Source: CAYNEI01 sp964396185 (GTDB lineage: Archaea > Thermoplasmatota > SW-10-69-26). From it: a DNA stretch of 64,000 bases. Below the pieces are notes generated by a model. The model worked only from the letters and a program-made list of their open reading frames with translations, was not told where the DNA came from and did no database searches. This document shows positions 1 through 8,381 of this stretch, piece by piece. The stretch lies in contig CAYNEI010000002.1 in the NCBI GenBank assembly GCA_964396185.1, positions 61,781 through 125,780 on the forward strand. The letters run 5' to 3'. The position numbers were made by a program, and so were the translations under genes. How positions within the stretch are numbered: the first letter of the stretch is position 1; the number at the start of each line of letters is the position of its first letter.

Positions 1-1
1 G

Positions 2-2179
2 GCCGGCGAGCGCTCGCGCACATTCGGCTCGGATGGCGGCTACAGCCAGAGCTCGAACGGCCAGACGTTCACGAACCTGGAGAGCGATCTCTTCTGGACC
101 CTCATGGACGAGAACCCGGAGCTCATCGAGTCGATGGCCGACTACCCCGACGAGGACCTCCAAGCGGTCATCGACGGCTACGTGGCCGGCTACAACCGCT
201 ACCTCCAGGACACCCCGCCAGCCGACCGGCCGGAGGCCTGCGGGGATGAGCCGTGGGTCGGCGAGATCACCCGCGAGGACATGGTGCGCCGGTTCAACAA
301 GCTCAGCCTGCTGGCCAGCGGCGGCTTCTTCGCCCCGGCCATCGTCCAAGCCTCGCCGCCGGATGGGCCCGCGGCGCCCTCGCCATCGCCGAGCGCCGCG
401 GTGGACGGTGGATGGCAGGATGCCTTCCCGACGGCAGACAGGCTAGGCGTGGGTTCCAACGGGTACGCCTTCGGCAGCGAGCTCACAGCCAACGGGCGCG
501 GCATGCTCTTGGGCAACCCGCACTTCCCATGGCAAGGACCCGAGCGCTTCCACCAGCTCCATCTCACGATCCCCGGCGAGGTCGACGTCATGGGCGCCAC
601 CCTGCACGGCGTGCCGCTGGTGCTCATCGGGTTCAACGAGCACGTGGCCTGGACCCACACCGTGAGCACCGGCTGGCGCTTCTCCATCCACGAGCTCACC
701 CTGGTCCCAGGCGATCCCACGAGCTACATCGTGGACGGCGAGGTCGAGGCCATGGAGACCCGCGAGGTCACCGTGGACACCGGTGATGGCGGGAACGTGA
801 CCCACACGTTTTATCTCAGCCGCTACGGGCCCATCTTCGATCTGCCCGTGGCTGGCGGGGAAGGGCCCACCGGCGTGGGCTTGCGGTGGACCGCGGACAA
901 GGCGTACGCCCTCAACGATGCCAACGCGCGCAACGACCGGGCAGGCGTGCAGTTCCTGCGATGGAACCAGGCGGAGAGCTTCGACGCGTTCGTGGACGCG
1001 CTCCACGAGGTCCACGGCATCCCCTGGGTCAACACCATCGCGGCCAACCCGGACGGGCGCGCCTTCTACGGTGACATCAGCGTGGTGCCCAACTACGACG
1101 CCGAGACGATCCAGGCCTGCAACACGCCGGTGGGCCACGCGCTCTTCGAGCTCATGCGCCTGCCGGTCCTCGATGGCTCGCGCTCCGAGTGCGCACCCAT
1201 CCAGGATCCTCGGGCTGCTCAGGAGGGCATCCTGCCGGCCGACGAGATGCCGTCGATCACGACAGAGGACTGGTTGATCAACAGCAACGACGATCACTGG
1301 CTCCCCAACCCGGAGCACGAGCTCACCGGCTACTCGCCCATGATCGGATGGGGCCCCAGCGAGCGCAGCCTGCGCACGCGCATGGGCTACGTGCTCTGGC
1401 AGGAGCTCGAGGCCGGGGCGAGCGAGGGCTGCGAGCTCGACGCCGATGTGGCCTGTGACCAGCTCACGATCGAGCGTCTCCAGCACGGTCTGTTCAGCAA
1501 CCGCTTGTACGCCGCCGAGCACTTCCTCGACGACGTGCTCGCGCGAACCTGCACGCCCGCCGTGGCCCTCTCATCCGACGGCCAGGTCGTGGACCTCACC
1601 GAAGCCTGCCAGGCCCTCTCGGCATGGGACCGGCGAGCCACCACCACGAGCGCGGGCCTGCCGCTCTTCGAGCAGTTCTGGCAAGCCACGCCCAAGACCT
1701 GGACCGTGCCCTTCGACCCAGATGATCCGGTGCACACGCCCAGGGGCTTCTTGGCCAGCGATCCAGGCGTGCGCACGGCCCTGGCCGATGCCGTGGTCGC
1801 CCTGCAAGGCGCCGGGATCCCGATCGATGCCGCGGCCGGGGAGGCGCGCTTCGTGGAACGCGGCGGCGAGCGCCTCCCGCTGCACGGTGCCCGGGGTGAG
1901 CTGGGCTCTCCTAGCATGCTCGTGGTCCCCTTCGACCCGGACCAGGGCTACCTGGAACCGGTGCACGGCAACTCCTACATCCAGGCCGTCACCTGGGACG
2001 AGGACGGGACCCCGACCGCCGAGGCGGTGCTCAGCTACAGCCAGTCCCCGCATCCGGACAGCCTCCACCACGCTGACCAGACGCGCCTCTACAGCCAGGG
2101 GCAGTGGGCACCGCTCCCGTTCACCCAAGACGAGATCCGCGCCGACCCGGCGCTCGAGAGCCTCCGGTTGGCCGACTGA
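2..2179 (+). CDS. Penicillin/aculeacin acylase family N-terminal-nucleophile amidase (5' truncated by window edge)
   Basis: The frame is open from the first bases of the window, so the N-terminus (signal peptide and start) is missing. The family consists of secreted amidases made as one chain that self-cleaves before a Ser nucleophile; members hydrolyse acyl side chains of penicillins, aculeacin or acyl-homoserine lactones. Here the likely cleavage site is the Gly-Ser of GVGSNGYAFG, with the Ser codon at 455, leaving a beta subunit of about 574 residues. The GNPHFPW motif just after it and HTVSTGWRF further on fit the aculeacin-acylase/PvdQ branch better than classical penicillin G acylase. 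The stretch before the Ser (DLFWTLMDENPELIE...) fits the alpha subunit and linker. Substrate cannot be told from sequence; a quorum-signal or lipopeptide acylase is a guess. No partner gene lies beside it. Confidence 0.85.
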   Translation, partial: AGERSRTFGSDGGYSQSSNGQTFTNLESDLFWTLMDENPELIESMADYPDEDLQAVIDGYVAGYNRYLQDTPPADRPEACGDEPWVGEITREDMVRRFNKLSLLASGGFFAPAIVQASPPDGPAAPSPSPSAAVDGGWQDAFPTADRLGVGSNGYAFGSELTANGRGMLLGNPHFPWQGPERFHQLHLTIPGEVDVMGATLHGVPLVLIGFNEHVAWTHTVSTGWRFSIHELTLVPGDPTSYIVDGEVEAMETREVTVDTGDGGNVTHTFYLSRYGPIFDLPVAGGEGPTGVGLRWTADKAYALNDANARNDRAGVQFLRWNQAESFDAFVDALHEVHGIPWVNTIAANPDGRAFYGDISVVPNYDAETIQACNTPVGHALFELMRLPVLDGSRSECAPIQDPRAAQEGILPADEMPSITTEDWLINSNDDHWLPNPEHELTGYSPMIGWGPSERSLRTRMGYVLWQELEAGASEGCELDADVACDQLTIERLQHGLFSNRLYAAEHFLDDVLARTCTPAVALSSDGQVVDLTEACQALSAWDRRATTTSAGLPLFEQFWQATPKTWTVPFDPDDPVHTPRGFLASDPGVRTALADAVVALQGAGIPIDAAAGEARFVERGGERLPLHGARGELGSPSMLVVPFDPDQGYLEPVHGNSYIQAVTWDEDGTPTAEAVLSYSQSPHPDSLHHADQTRLYSQGQWAPLPFTQDEIRADPALESLRLAD

Positions 2180-2197
2180 GCACGGGCGTGGAGTGGT

Positions 2198-2608
2198 TCA
2201 ACGGTCCTCGACGCGGTAGACGAACTTGAGCCCGCTCCACGTCTCGTCCACCGCGCAGACCTTGACATCCACCAAGCCAGCCTCCAGGCCGAGCTCGCGC
2301 ACGACGTTGCCGTCCAGGTCGGTCTCCACGCCACTGGCCTTCTTGGGCCACGAGAGCCACAAGCAGCCGTCCGTGGCCATCTCGCGCTTGAGCCCCTCGA
2401 GCTTGGCCTCGACGAGGCGCCGCTCGGTGCTGAAGAGATGGAGCACGTCGACCTCCTTGCCGCGAGCCTTGAGCACGCGCACGCCTTCCGGGAGCTCGCC
2501 CAGGGTCTCGGCGAGATAGCCGTCGGGGGCGTGGAGCAGCCGGATCTTCATCCCGGACTTGATGCCGAGCTTCTTGACCAGCGGGGTGCCGGAGTAGCCA
2601 GCCGGCAC
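2198..2608 (-). CDS. DUF3052 family protein
   Basis: 136 aa starting at a GTG one base beyond the stop of the upstream SRPBCC gene, with a CGGAGG ribosome binding site about 9 nt before it. The longest open frame would begin inside the SRPBCC gene, but that extension is Arg/Ser-rich and looks like an out-of-frame shadow. The sequence begins VPAGYSGTPLVKKLGIKSGM and carries the family's LWLSWPKKASGVETDL and GLVDVKVCAVDETWSGLKF blocks, typical of DUF3052. The family's function is unknown; members are small soluble proteins, often near SRPBCC or START-like genes. Here it is clearly co-transcribed with the SRPBCC protein, which suggests they act together. Confidence 0.85.
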   Translation of the reverse strand: MPAGYSGTPLVKKLGIKSGMKIRLLHAPDGYLAETLGELPEGVRVLKARGKEVDVLHLFSTERRLVEAKLEGLKREMATDGCLWLSWPKKASGVETDLDGNVVRELGLEAGLVDVKVCAVDETWSGLKFVYRVEDR

Positions 2609-2609
2609 G

Positions 2610-3089
2610 TCAGGAATCCTCCGGGCATCCGGCGAGGTCCACGCGGATCTCCTCCAGGTGGCCGTCGAAGTCCTTCTCCATCTGGGCAAGCAGCTTCCCC
2701 TTGAACAGCGGCAAGAGGAGCTTGTAGAACCGGTTCGTCGGCACCATCTCGCCCTGGCTGACCACGCGGGTCCCGCCCTCGGTGGGCTCAGCCGACCATC
2801 GGCCCCGATAGCCCCCCTCACCCTCGATCCGGACCACGCGCTCGGCGCGCTCGATGGTGACCGTGGAGCGGAGCTTGTTGCGCGCCCAGGTGTCCTCGAG
2901 ATCCAGGATATCGCCGTTGCGGGCGAGGATCTCGCGCCTCGCCCTGGCAGCCTGTTTGGGCGTGAAGCCCGAGCCCTTCAGGAACGCCTCGCTCGTGTGA
3001 TCATCTGCCCGGAGGTCGGCTAGCCAGTCGAACACCGCATCCGGCGGTGCCTCGACGGTCCGCTCGAAGCGCCACGTTACGCTAGCCAT
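2610..3089 (-). CDS. SRPBCC (START/Bet v1-like) family protein
   Basis: 159 aa. The opening VTWRFERTVEAPPDAVFDWLAD is the usual first beta strand and helix of SRPBCC ligand-binding folds, followed by the antiparallel strands (STVTIERAERVVRIEGEG, WSAEPTEGGTRVV) and a long C-terminal helix ending DFDGHLEEIRVDLAG. These proteins form a hydrophobic pocket that binds or modifies lipids or other non-polar ligands; the ligand here is not predictable. The ATG at 3089 is about 26 nt from the centre of a TATA box at 3112-3119, so the transcript is probably leaderless. It is the first gene of a two-gene operon with the DUF3052 gene. The operon converges on the acylase gene. Confidence 0.85.
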   Translation of the reverse strand: MASVTWRFERTVEAPPDAVFDWLADLRADDHTSEAFLKGSGFTPKQAARARREILARNGDILDLEDTWARNKLRSTVTIERAERVVRIEGEGGYRGRWSAEPTEGGTRVVSQGEMVPTNRFYKLLLPLFKGKLLAQMEKDFDGHLEEIRVDLAGCPEDS

Positions 3090-3111
3090 GGCGTGTGAGC
3101 CCCTCCACTGG

Positions 3112-3119
3112 CTATAAAG
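3112..3119 (-). promoter_or_regulatory. TATA box for the SRPBCC-DUF3052 operon
   Basis: Read on the minus strand this is CTTTATAG in CTCCTTTATAGCC. Its centre is about 26 nt from the ATG at 3089, the archaeal TATA-to-start-site distance, so transcription and translation should start together (leaderless mRNA). Confidence 0.6.
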
Positions 3120-3137
3120 GAGCCTGCCGGCCAGGGC

Positions 3138-3869
3138 CTAGCGGTCCCACGCTTCAGTGGGTGGATGGGCGCTCGGCTGGCTGTCGAGCTCGCGCACTCG
3201 GCGGCGCACCCAGTTGAACCCGTAGATCCCGATGAAGAACGGGATGGCCAGCACGATGAGCGAGCCTGTGATCGAGGCGGCCAGGTTGAAAGCACCGTGG
3301 ATGGCCACGCTCACGAAATAGGCGGCCACGACACCGCTAGCACCCATGATGCCCATGCGTCGGCTCCAGATCGCGTACCCGATCACTGCACTCGTGGTGG
3401 CGTGCAGCAGCGCGGTGGAGAGGGTGCGTGCGACCGTGGTGAGCACCAGGCCCTCCACGCCCCCCTGGGCGAAGGCAGCGAACCCGTAGGCGAGGTTCTC
3501 GGTGGCCGCGAACCCGAGGCCAGCAGCGGCACCGTAGATGAGGCCATCCTGGCGCTCCAGGTGGTCGTCCTCCACCCAGCGCAACCCGTAGACCTTGGCG
3601 AACTCCTCGGTGAGCGGAGCCACGATGACGGCCAGGTAGAGCGCTGTCACCCCGGCGGTCTCGACAGCCTGGGGCCGCGCACCAGCCAAGAGCAGAGACA
3701 GGGCCACGCCGATCAAGACCCCGCCGGTGGCCCCCCAGGCAAACGCCTTGAGGACCTGGCTCCAGGGCTCGTGGTCCTGGATCTCGGCCTGGCGGACCCA
3801 GACGGCGAACAGGATCAGCGGCAGCACAGCTGCCACCACGAAGGAAGCCACGAACGTCAGCTCGGCCAC
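3138..3869 (-). CDS. PrsW-type intramembrane metalloprotease (CPBP/PrsW superfamily)
   Basis: 243 aa from a GTG codon at 3869; a longer frame to 4106 adds an Arg-rich stretch that crosses a low-complexity repeat and is unlikely to be translated. About seven to eight hydrophobic helices are visible. The motifs of the family are present in order: APLTEEFAK (EExxK), GFAATENLAY (FxxxE), and two His-containing helices (LLHATTSAV, VAIHGAFN). In the family these polar residues form a membrane-embedded metal site. PrsW in Bacillus cleaves an anti-sigma factor; archaeal members have no known substrate. The gene stands alone between two leaderless transcription units. No convincing TATA box was seen upstream of the chosen start, so the start is moderately certain. 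Confidence 0.8.
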   Translation of the reverse strand: MAELTFVASFVVAAVLPLILFAVWVRQAEIQDHEPWSQVLKAFAWGATGGVLIGVALSLLLAGARPQAVETAGVTALYLAVIVAPLTEEFAKVYGLRWVEDDHLERQDGLIYGAAAGLGFAATENLAYGFAAFAQGGVEGLVLTTVARTLSTALLHATTSAVIGYAIWSRRMGIMGASGVVAAYFVSVAIHGAFNLAASITGSLIVLAIPFFIGIYGFNWVRRRVRELDSQPSAHPPTEAWDR

Positions 3870-3984
3870 GCAGCCGGAATGCGGCTCCCCCGGATGAGCC
3901 CTTCGGACCCGGCATCTCTCGGGCGTTGCACCCCCACAGCGGAATCGCGGAGCGCGCGAAGGACGGAACGAACATGATCGTCGG

Positions 3985-4031
3985 TGTCTTCGCGACCTTC
4001 GCGGTCTCCGCGCCTCCGCGGTGGACGGTTG
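3985..4031. repeat. 9-nt periodic GC-rich intergenic repeat
   Basis: Degenerate 9-nt units TTCGCGACC, TTCGCGGTC, TCCGCGCCT, CCGCGGTGG follow each other without a break between the PrsW and MFS genes. The composition resembles the (T/C)TCCGCG-type periodic repeats seen between genes of many GC-rich metagenomic genomes. No coding potential is evident. Confidence 0.55.
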
Positions 4032-4056
4032 AGGTTGCCGAACCCTGGAACCCCGA

Positions 4057-4065
4057 GGTTTATCG
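4057..4065 (+). promoter_or_regulatory. TATA box for the MFS transporter gene
   Basis: GGTTTATCG centred about 26 nt upstream of the GTG at 4087. The spacing predicts a leaderless transcript and supports GTG as the true start. Confidence 0.55.
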
Positions 4066-4086
4066 ACGTGACGGGCATCGGCCGCC

Positions 4087-5334
4087 GTGGACTCGGCGCT
4101 GATCAAGCTCTACGCCGCGACCTTCTGCTTCGTGCTCCTGATGGCCGTCGGCTTCCCGTTGGTGCCCCAGCACCTGGACATCACCTTCGACGCCTCGGTC
4201 TTCTTCATCGGGCTTGTGGCCGGCGTCTACGGCTTCAGCCAGGTGTTCCTGCGGCTGCCCATGGGGGACCTGGCGGACCGCAAGGGGCGCCGCTCCAGCC
4301 TCATCGCCACCTTCGCCATCTCCGCGGTGGCCGGTTGCTTCTACATCTGGGGCCCCAGCAAGTGGTACATCCTGGTGGGTCAGGGCCTCTTCGGGCTCGC
4401 CAGCGGCATCTACTGGGTCGCCGCCAACGCCTACCTCTTCGACCGCGTGCCCGCTGAGGAGATCCCGAAGGCCACCAGCGACTACGCCCTGGCGCTGGGC
4501 GCGGGCTTCCTGATCGGACCACCGCTAGGGGGTTATCTGGCCGATGTCTACGGGTTCGAGGCCGGGCTCTCGGTCTACCTGTGGGCCAGCCTGGCTGGAG
4601 GGCTCATCGTGGCCAGCCTGCCCGAGGTCCAGCCCGAAGGCCGCATCGCGCCACCCGGTGGCGTGTACGAACGGGCCTGGCGCATCTTCCAGCACCCGGA
4701 CATCCGCGTCTCGGCCTACGGTACGCTGCTCTTCGGCCTGCTCGTGGGCGTGCTGGGCGGGTTCTTCCCGGTTTACATCCGGGATCTTCGGTTCACCGCG
4801 CTGGTGGTGGGCGTGCTCATCGCCGTGCGCCAGGTCTTCAGCCTCATCGTGCGCATCGGTCTCCCAGAGCGCATCGAGCGCCACGGGCCGCGCAACGTGC
4901 TGCTCGTGGGCACCTTCATCGGTGCCGTGAGCATGGGTCTGCTCCCGTTCGTGGAGAACCTCGGGCCCCTGGGTGCTTTCATGCCGTTCTCGGACCAGCA
5001 GATCCTCCTGGGCGGGCTGCTGGCCCTGGCCACGGTGGCCGGCATCGGCATGGGGGTCATGGTGCCCGCGAACTTGACCCTGGTAAGCCGGGGCTCGCCT
5101 GAGAACGAGAAGGGCCTCGCCAACGGCATCTACGGCACAGCGCTGGGCCTGGGCAGCGGGGTGGCGGCCTGGATCCTCGGCGGCATCGGCGAGGCCCTGG
5201 ACATCCGGTGGATCTTCTGGATCAGTGGCCTGGCTGTGGGCCTGCTCGTGCTCGGCATCGCGCGCTACGGGGCCACTCATCCCAGCCACGCGCCTGATGT
5301 GCCCATGGGCCAGGCGCCGGTGGAGCAGGAGTGA
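4087..5334 (+). CDS. Major facilitator superfamily transporter
   Basis: 415 aa with about 12 predicted membrane helices in two halves of six, the standard MFS layout. The loop between helices 2 and 3 carries the signature GDLADRKGRRSSL (motif A). The second half begins near ERAWRIFQHPDIRVSAYGTL after a cytoplasmic loop. The protein opens directly with a hydrophobic helix (ALIKLYAATFCFVLLMAVGF). It would move a small solute across the cytoplasmic membrane by proton or solute coupling; drug efflux and sugar/phosphate uptake are both possible. The GTG start is fixed by a TATA box 26 nt upstream. It is monocistronic, with a separate promoter-like box before the next gene. Confidence 0.85.
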   Translation: MDSALIKLYAATFCFVLLMAVGFPLVPQHLDITFDASVFFIGLVAGVYGFSQVFLRLPMGDLADRKGRRSSLIATFAISAVAGCFYIWGPSKWYILVGQGLFGLASGIYWVAANAYLFDRVPAEEIPKATSDYALALGAGFLIGPPLGGYLADVYGFEAGLSVYLWASLAGGLIVASLPEVQPEGRIAPPGGVYERAWRIFQHPDIRVSAYGTLLFGLLVGVLGGFFPVYIRDLRFTALVVGVLIAVRQVFSLIVRIGLPERIERHGPRNVLLVGTFIGAVSMGLLPFVENLGPLGAFMPFSDQQILLGGLLALATVAGIGMGVMVPANLTLVSRGSPENEKGLANGIYGTALGLGSGVAAWILGGIGEALDIRWIFWISGLAVGLLVLGIARYGATHPSHAPDVPMGQAPVEQE

Positions 5335-5337
5335 CCC

Positions 5338-5347
5338 GTTTAAACGT
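5338..5347 (+). promoter_or_regulatory. TATA-like box (CGTTTAAACG)
   Basis: A perfect 10-bp palindrome straddling the region just past the MFS stop codon, about 32 nt upstream of the ATG at 5375. It would give a leader of only a few bases. The palindrome could also be a regulator site. Confidence 0.4.
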
Positions 5348-5374
5348 GGAGCGCTCCCCTCAACCGGGGTATTT

Positions 5375-5884
5375 ATGGTCTTGCACGCCGAACAGCACCT
5401 CGTGCCCGACCCCCAGCCGGCCCCGGAGCCCAACGCCCAGCAAGAAGGGCTCTTCCGCGTCAGCGACGCCGAGCAGGAGCGCCGACACCGCATCCGGGAG
5501 GCGCTCAAGGAGGAGGGCTTCGCGTGGGAGATCTGGCAGAAGCCCGAGAAGGGCATGATCTTCGGGCTCATCCGGGTCGAGGATGACCTGCAGACCCACG
5601 TGCGCTACTACAAGGGCGGTTACCTCAAAGCCGAGAGCGAGATCGCCCACAAGTACCTCGAGCACATCGTCTCGCCCCGGGAGTGCGCCAAGGAGACCAT
5701 CGAGGAGATCCTCGAGCGCCACGGCATCGACGATGTCGATGTGCACGAGCGCGAGATCCCCCGCCACCACCGCGGGCCCATGCCGCCGACGCGCACACCC
5801 TGGAAGCCTGTGGTCGCGGGCTTGAGCGTGGCCCTGGCGGGCTGGTTCTACTCGCGCAAGTCGGGCTGGTTCAGCCGGCGCTGA
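5375..5884 (+). CDS. Conserved-looking hypothetical protein with C-terminal membrane anchor
   Basis: 169 aa from ATG 5375; an upstream in-frame extension overlaps the MFS gene and is discarded. Residues 1-25 are Pro/Gln-rich and probably disordered. Residues about 28-125 form a mixed alpha/beta soluble domain (EGFAWEIWQKPEKGMIFGLIR, VRYYKGGYLKAESEI, ECAKETIEEILERHGID) that I do not recognise. A short hydrophobic segment near the end (PVVAGLSVALAGWFY) is flanked by basic residues and would act as a tail anchor, leaving the bulk of the protein in the cytoplasm. No enzyme motif is visible. Confidence 0.65.
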   Translation: MVLHAEQHLVPDPQPAPEPNAQQEGLFRVSDAEQERRHRIREALKEEGFAWEIWQKPEKGMIFGLIRVEDDLQTHVRYYKGGYLKAESEIAHKYLEHIVSPRECAKETIEEILERHGIDDVDVHEREIPRHHRGPMPPTRTPWKPVVAGLSVALAGWFYSRKSGWFSRR

Positions 5885-5924
5885 CCTCTGCCTAGCCGCA
5901 GCTTAGCGAACTCAGTGCACTCTT

Positions 5925-6896
5925 TCATGCCTGATCCACCGTGAGCGAGAAGCTCGCCAACGGTCGCACGCCGTCGAAGACCTCGAGCTCGTAGTCGCCG
6001 GGCTCCGGGAACTCGAGCTGGACGCGGTGGACGTTCGGATCCACAGGCAGCGTGGCCACCTCCACGGGGACGTCCTGACCCCCCGACGCGGTGATCTGGA
6101 TGGTCGGGTAGAGATCCGGGACCAGGGCGGGCTCTCCCTGTTCCTCGACGAACAGGCGCACCCACGTCGAGGGACCGGCCAGGAGCTTGCCCGGCGAGTC
6201 CAGGCTGAGCCGGTAGGGGGTCGCGAGCTCTCGGCCCCAGGTTCGGTAGGCCAGCTCGTCGGCGCGGTGTTCGGGGAGATCGACCTGCACGCTCCACACC
6301 GTCATCTCTGGCGGATCGGCGGGTCGATCCGAGCTGGGATCGCCATCGTCTGGCAGCTCGGCGATGGCGCGGACGACGTCCATGCCGTCCACGACCTGGC
6401 CGAAGGCGGTGAACTCGCCGTACACCACCCCGGCGGCCGACTGCCGGGCATCCGGGTCGCGCAGGTGGGGTTGCGGGTACTCGGTGATGAAGAACACGCT
6501 CGTCCCGCTCCCCTCCTCGAGGTCCCGGGCCATGCCCAGCGTACCTGCAGCGAAGTAGCCGCCAGGCTCCAGTGGGACAGGATCGGCGGGCTGCTGGCCC
6601 TCTTGGGGGGCGCCGCCTTGGATCACGAAGTTGTCCACGGTGCGGTCGAAGACGGACCCGTTGTACCAACCGGTGCGGACGAGCTCGGTGAACTGGGCCA
6701 CCGTCTCAGGCGCGATATCCGGGTAGAGCACGAGCGTGATCGAGCCGTGCGGGGTCTCGATGCGCACGCCAGGCAGCCGCTGGTCCTCGCCTGTGGATGG
6801 CTCGGCCGTCGGGGTCGTCTGGTCTGCCTGCTCGGAGCCAAGGCAGCCAGCCAGGGCTGCCAGGATCACGAGCATCGAGAGGCCGACCGTGCGCAC
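5925..6896 (-). CDS. Cyclophilin-type peptidyl-prolyl isomerase lipoprotein
   Basis: 323 aa. The N-terminus is a lipoprotein signal peptide ending in a lipobox (ILAALAGC), followed by a Thr/Glu-rich linker, so the protein should be anchored outside the cytoplasmic membrane. Residues about 45-215 form a cyclophilin domain: IETPHGSITLVLYPDIAPETV, GSVFDRTVDNFVIQGG, GTSVFFITEYPQPHL and YGEFTAFGQVVDGMDVV match the conserved blocks. The catalytic Arg is kept, while the His usually next to it is Asp (FDR instead of FHR). The last 100 residues form a separate beta-rich module. It would assist folding of secreted proteins by Pro isomerisation. It lies 40 nt downstream of the flavoprotein gene and may be co-transcribed with it. 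Confidence 0.85.
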   Translation of the reverse strand: MRTVGLSMLVILAALAGCLGSEQADQTTPTAEPSTGEDQRLPGVRIETPHGSITLVLYPDIAPETVAQFTELVRTGWYNGSVFDRTVDNFVIQGGAPQEGQQPADPVPLEPGGYFAAGTLGMARDLEEGSGTSVFFITEYPQPHLRDPDARQSAAGVVYGEFTAFGQVVDGMDVVRAIAELPDDGDPSSDRPADPPEMTVWSVQVDLPEHRADELAYRTWGRELATPYRLSLDSPGKLLAGPSTWVRLFVEEQGEPALVPDLYPTIQITASGGQDVPVEVATLPVDPNVHRVQLEFPEPGDYELEVFDGVRPLASFSLTVDQA

Positions 6897-6936
6897 GGGT
6901 GTGCAGCTGGCTCATCCGCCATGAAACGTGCCGTGG

Positions 6937-8325
6937 TTAGAACACCCGGCGCCCGATGTCGATGGCGGACTCGAAGGCGGCGTCGTTGACGCCCTCGGCC
7001 ATGGTGGGGTGGATGTGGATGGCATCGGCCAGGTCATCCACCTTGCCGTGCTTGTGCATCTGGACGACGGCCTCGTGGATGAGCTCGCCGGCGTGGTTGG
7101 CCAGGATGTGCATGCCGAGCAGCTCGCCGGTGCCCTGGTCCGAGATCACCTTGATGATGCCGGCCTCCTCGCCCAGGCACAGTGCCTTGCCCAGGTGCTC
7201 GAAGGTGAAGGACGACGCAACGGCCTCGAAGCCCGCCTCGGTGGCCTCCTCGAGGGTCATGCCCACACGCGCGAACTCCGGGTCGGTGAACACAGCGTAC
7301 GGGGCGGCCCAGTAGTCCACCTCGGTGGGCTCGTCGTCGAGCATGTTGGCGATGCAGACCTCCACCTCGTAGCGCGCCACGTGCGTGAAGAGTTGCTTGC
7401 CGATGACATCGCCGACGGCCCAGATGTTCGCCGCTGATGTGCGCATGCGGGGGTCGGTCTGGATCCAGCCAGGGCCCCAAGTCTCCACGCCCGCCACCTC
7501 CAGGCCCAGATCGTCGGTGTTGGGCGTGCGGCCCACGGCGAGCAGGAGCTCGTCGCCCTCGAAGGTGAGCTTCTCCCCATCGCGGTCGGCATGCACGATG
7601 CGCGTGTCCCCGTCTTGGGCCAGGCGCTCCACGCTGGTGCCCTCGTGGATGGTGATCCCCTCGTCCACGAGCTCGTCGAGGAGGATGTCGACGATCTCCC
7701 GGTCCTCGGTGCGCAGGATCGTGGAGCGTTGGATCACGGTGACCTCAGCCCCGAACCGGGCCATCATCTGGGCGCACTCCAAGCCGATGTAGCCGCCACC
7801 GATGACCAGCAGGTGCTCTGGCAGATCACGCAGGTCGAGCGCCTCGCGGCTGGTGATGAAGTCCACCTCGTCGATGCCCGGCCAGGGAGGTACGAGCGGC
7901 CTGGCGCCGGTGGCGATGATGAAGCGCTCGCCCTGGATCTCCTGGTCCTCCATCCTGAGGGTGCGCTCGTCCACGAAGGTGGCGCGCTCTTCGTAGAGGT
8001 CGAGCCCGTCGGCCTCGGCGACTTCGTCGTAGTTGACCTCGACGACGCGGTCCACGATGTCGTCCTTGCGGTCCACGACCCGGCCCATGTCGACGCTGAC
8101 CGCGCCAGAGAGCTCGACGCCGAACTCCTTGCCCCGGCGGGCCAGATGCGCCACCTCGCCGCTGCGGATCATGGCCTTGGTCGGGATGCAGCCCCGGGTC
8201 AGGCAGGTGCCGCCCAGGCGCTCCTTCTCGATGAGCGCGGTGCGCTGGTCGCGCATCCAAGCCTTGAAGGCGGCCTGCATGCCAGCCACGCCTCCACCGA
8301 TCACGACGACGTCGTAGGGGTCCAC
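6937..8325 (-). CDS. Dihydrolipoamide dehydrogenase-like FAD/NAD disulfide oxidoreductase
   Basis: 462 aa, the normal length for class I pyridine-nucleotide disulfide oxidoreductases. The FAD site VVVIGGGVAGMQ (residues 7-17), the redox disulfide GGTCLTRGCIPTK (Cys41 and Cys46), the NAD site VIGGGYIGLECAQ and the C-terminal FAD motif NIWAVGD are all present. The C-terminal HIHPTMAEG supplies the His-Glu base pair. Together these favour dihydrolipoamide dehydrogenase or a close relative over glutathione or mercuric reductase. The start is a GTG. No dehydrogenase E1/E2 or glycine-cleavage gene is nearby, so it may act with lipoyl proteins elsewhere or as a stand-alone disulfide reductase. The 5' side faces a repeat-filled intergenic region. 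Confidence 0.85.
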   Translation of the reverse strand: MDPYDVVVIGGGVAGMQAAFKAWMRDQRTALIEKERLGGTCLTRGCIPTKAMIRSGEVAHLARRGKEFGVELSGAVSVDMGRVVDRKDDIVDRVVEVNYDEVAEADGLDLYEERATFVDERTLRMEDQEIQGERFIIATGARPLVPPWPGIDEVDFITSREALDLRDLPEHLLVIGGGYIGLECAQMMARFGAEVTVIQRSTILRTEDREIVDILLDELVDEGITIHEGTSVERLAQDGDTRIVHADRDGEKLTFEGDELLLAVGRTPNTDDLGLEVAGVETWGPGWIQTDPRMRTSAANIWAVGDVIGKQLFTHVARYEVEVCIANMLDDEPTEVDYWAAPYAVFTDPEFARVGMTLEEATEAGFEAVASSFTFEHLGKALCLGEEAGIIKVISDQGTGELLGMHILANHAGELIHEAVVQMHKHGKVDDLADAIHIHPTMAEGVNDAAFESAIDIGRRVF

Positions 8326-8381
8326 GCTGGTGGCACGCCAGCGGGGTCACATGTAGCTTGCCTGAAAGCTAGCTGGGGTTG

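Noticed and set aside
2609..2821. N-terminal extension of the DUF3052 protein
   Set aside because: Out-of-frame shadow of the SRPBCC gene; a proper ribosome site precedes GTG 2608.
3870..4106. N-terminal extension of the PrsW-like protein
   Set aside because: Arg/Pro-rich translation of the periodic repeat; hydrophobic protein begins at GTG 3869.
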